Shown here: piece after piece, positions 63,945-64,000 of the stretch | How positions within the stretch are numbered: position 1 is the stretch's first letter | How the letters are laid out: each line of letters begins with the position of its first letter | DNA from: Paramacrobiotus metropolitanus | Taxonomy: Eukaryota > Tardigrada > Eutardigrada > Parachela > Macrobiotidae | Length of the DNA stretch: 64,000 nt | Direction of reading: 5' to 3' | Assembly (NCBI RefSeq): GCF_019649055.1 | Contig: NW_026570386.1 | Coordinates: 1 to 64,000, forward strand | Translations under genes and position numbers: made by a program | The notes under the pieces: generated by a model | What the model was told of the DNA's origin: nothing | Databases searched by the model: none | What the model saw: the letters and a program-made list of their open reading frames with translations, nothing else

Positions 63945-64000
63945 ATTTGCTGTAATTGACTTGCTGTTGATACCCGCTAACCGTAACCTATAATGGCATA

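Overview
This is nuclear DNA from an invertebrate animal. Every recognisable gene is split by spliceosomal introns, often short (about 50-200 nt), and the gene set is metazoan: a bicistronic MOCS2 locus, BEN-domain, HMG20, UBAP1, GHITM, PSMD5 and ERK genes. Compact genes with AT-rich spacers would suit a small-genome ecdysozoan; a tardigrade is my guess, but the sequence alone does not settle the lineage.

Layout. 0.4-1.7 kb (+): GHITM/TMBIM5, a mitochondrial Bax-inhibitor-family protein, with frame breaks. 2.1-3.0 kb (-): unrecognised multi-spanning membrane protein. 3.8-20.8 kb (-): three tandem BEN-domain genes (called BEN-A, BEN-C and BEN-B here, in map order). The 2.8-kb first intron of BEN-B holds a 1.9-kb element with A1-gag-B1-A2-B2 split direct repeats, as in PAT/Ngaro tyrosine-recombinase retrotransposons but without RT or recombinase. 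24.5-27.3 kb (-): FDXR. 28.0-29.2 kb (+): KTI12. 29.5-31.5 kb (-): PINX1. 32.7-34.2 kb (-): HMG20. 37.2-49.8 kb (+): three tandem ERK-type MAP kinases, the middle one divergent. 50.8-52.8 kb (-): PSMD5. 53.6-54.2 kb (+): UBAP1-like. 54.9-56.4 kb (-): SLX9/FAM207A. 57.1-58.4 kb (+): bicistronic MOCS2A/MOCS2B. 59.1-60.1 kb (-): small single-pass membrane protein. 60.8 kb to the edge (+): WDHD1/AND-1/Ctf4, C-terminal part missing or beyond the window.

The genes are mostly unrelated housekeeping functions; the shared themes are the two local gene families (BEN and ERK). Several divergent pairs (FDXR/KTI12, PSMD5/UBAP1, SLX9/MOCS2, membrane protein/WDHD1) have 0.6-0.75 kb between starts and may share promoters.

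Quality warning: at least five exons in four otherwise well conserved genes (GHITM, BEN-A twice, FDXR, SLX9) are exactly one nucleotide short of the length their reading frame needs, some at homopolymers. This looks more like systematic one-base undercalls in the assembly than independent pseudogenes, but it needs checking.
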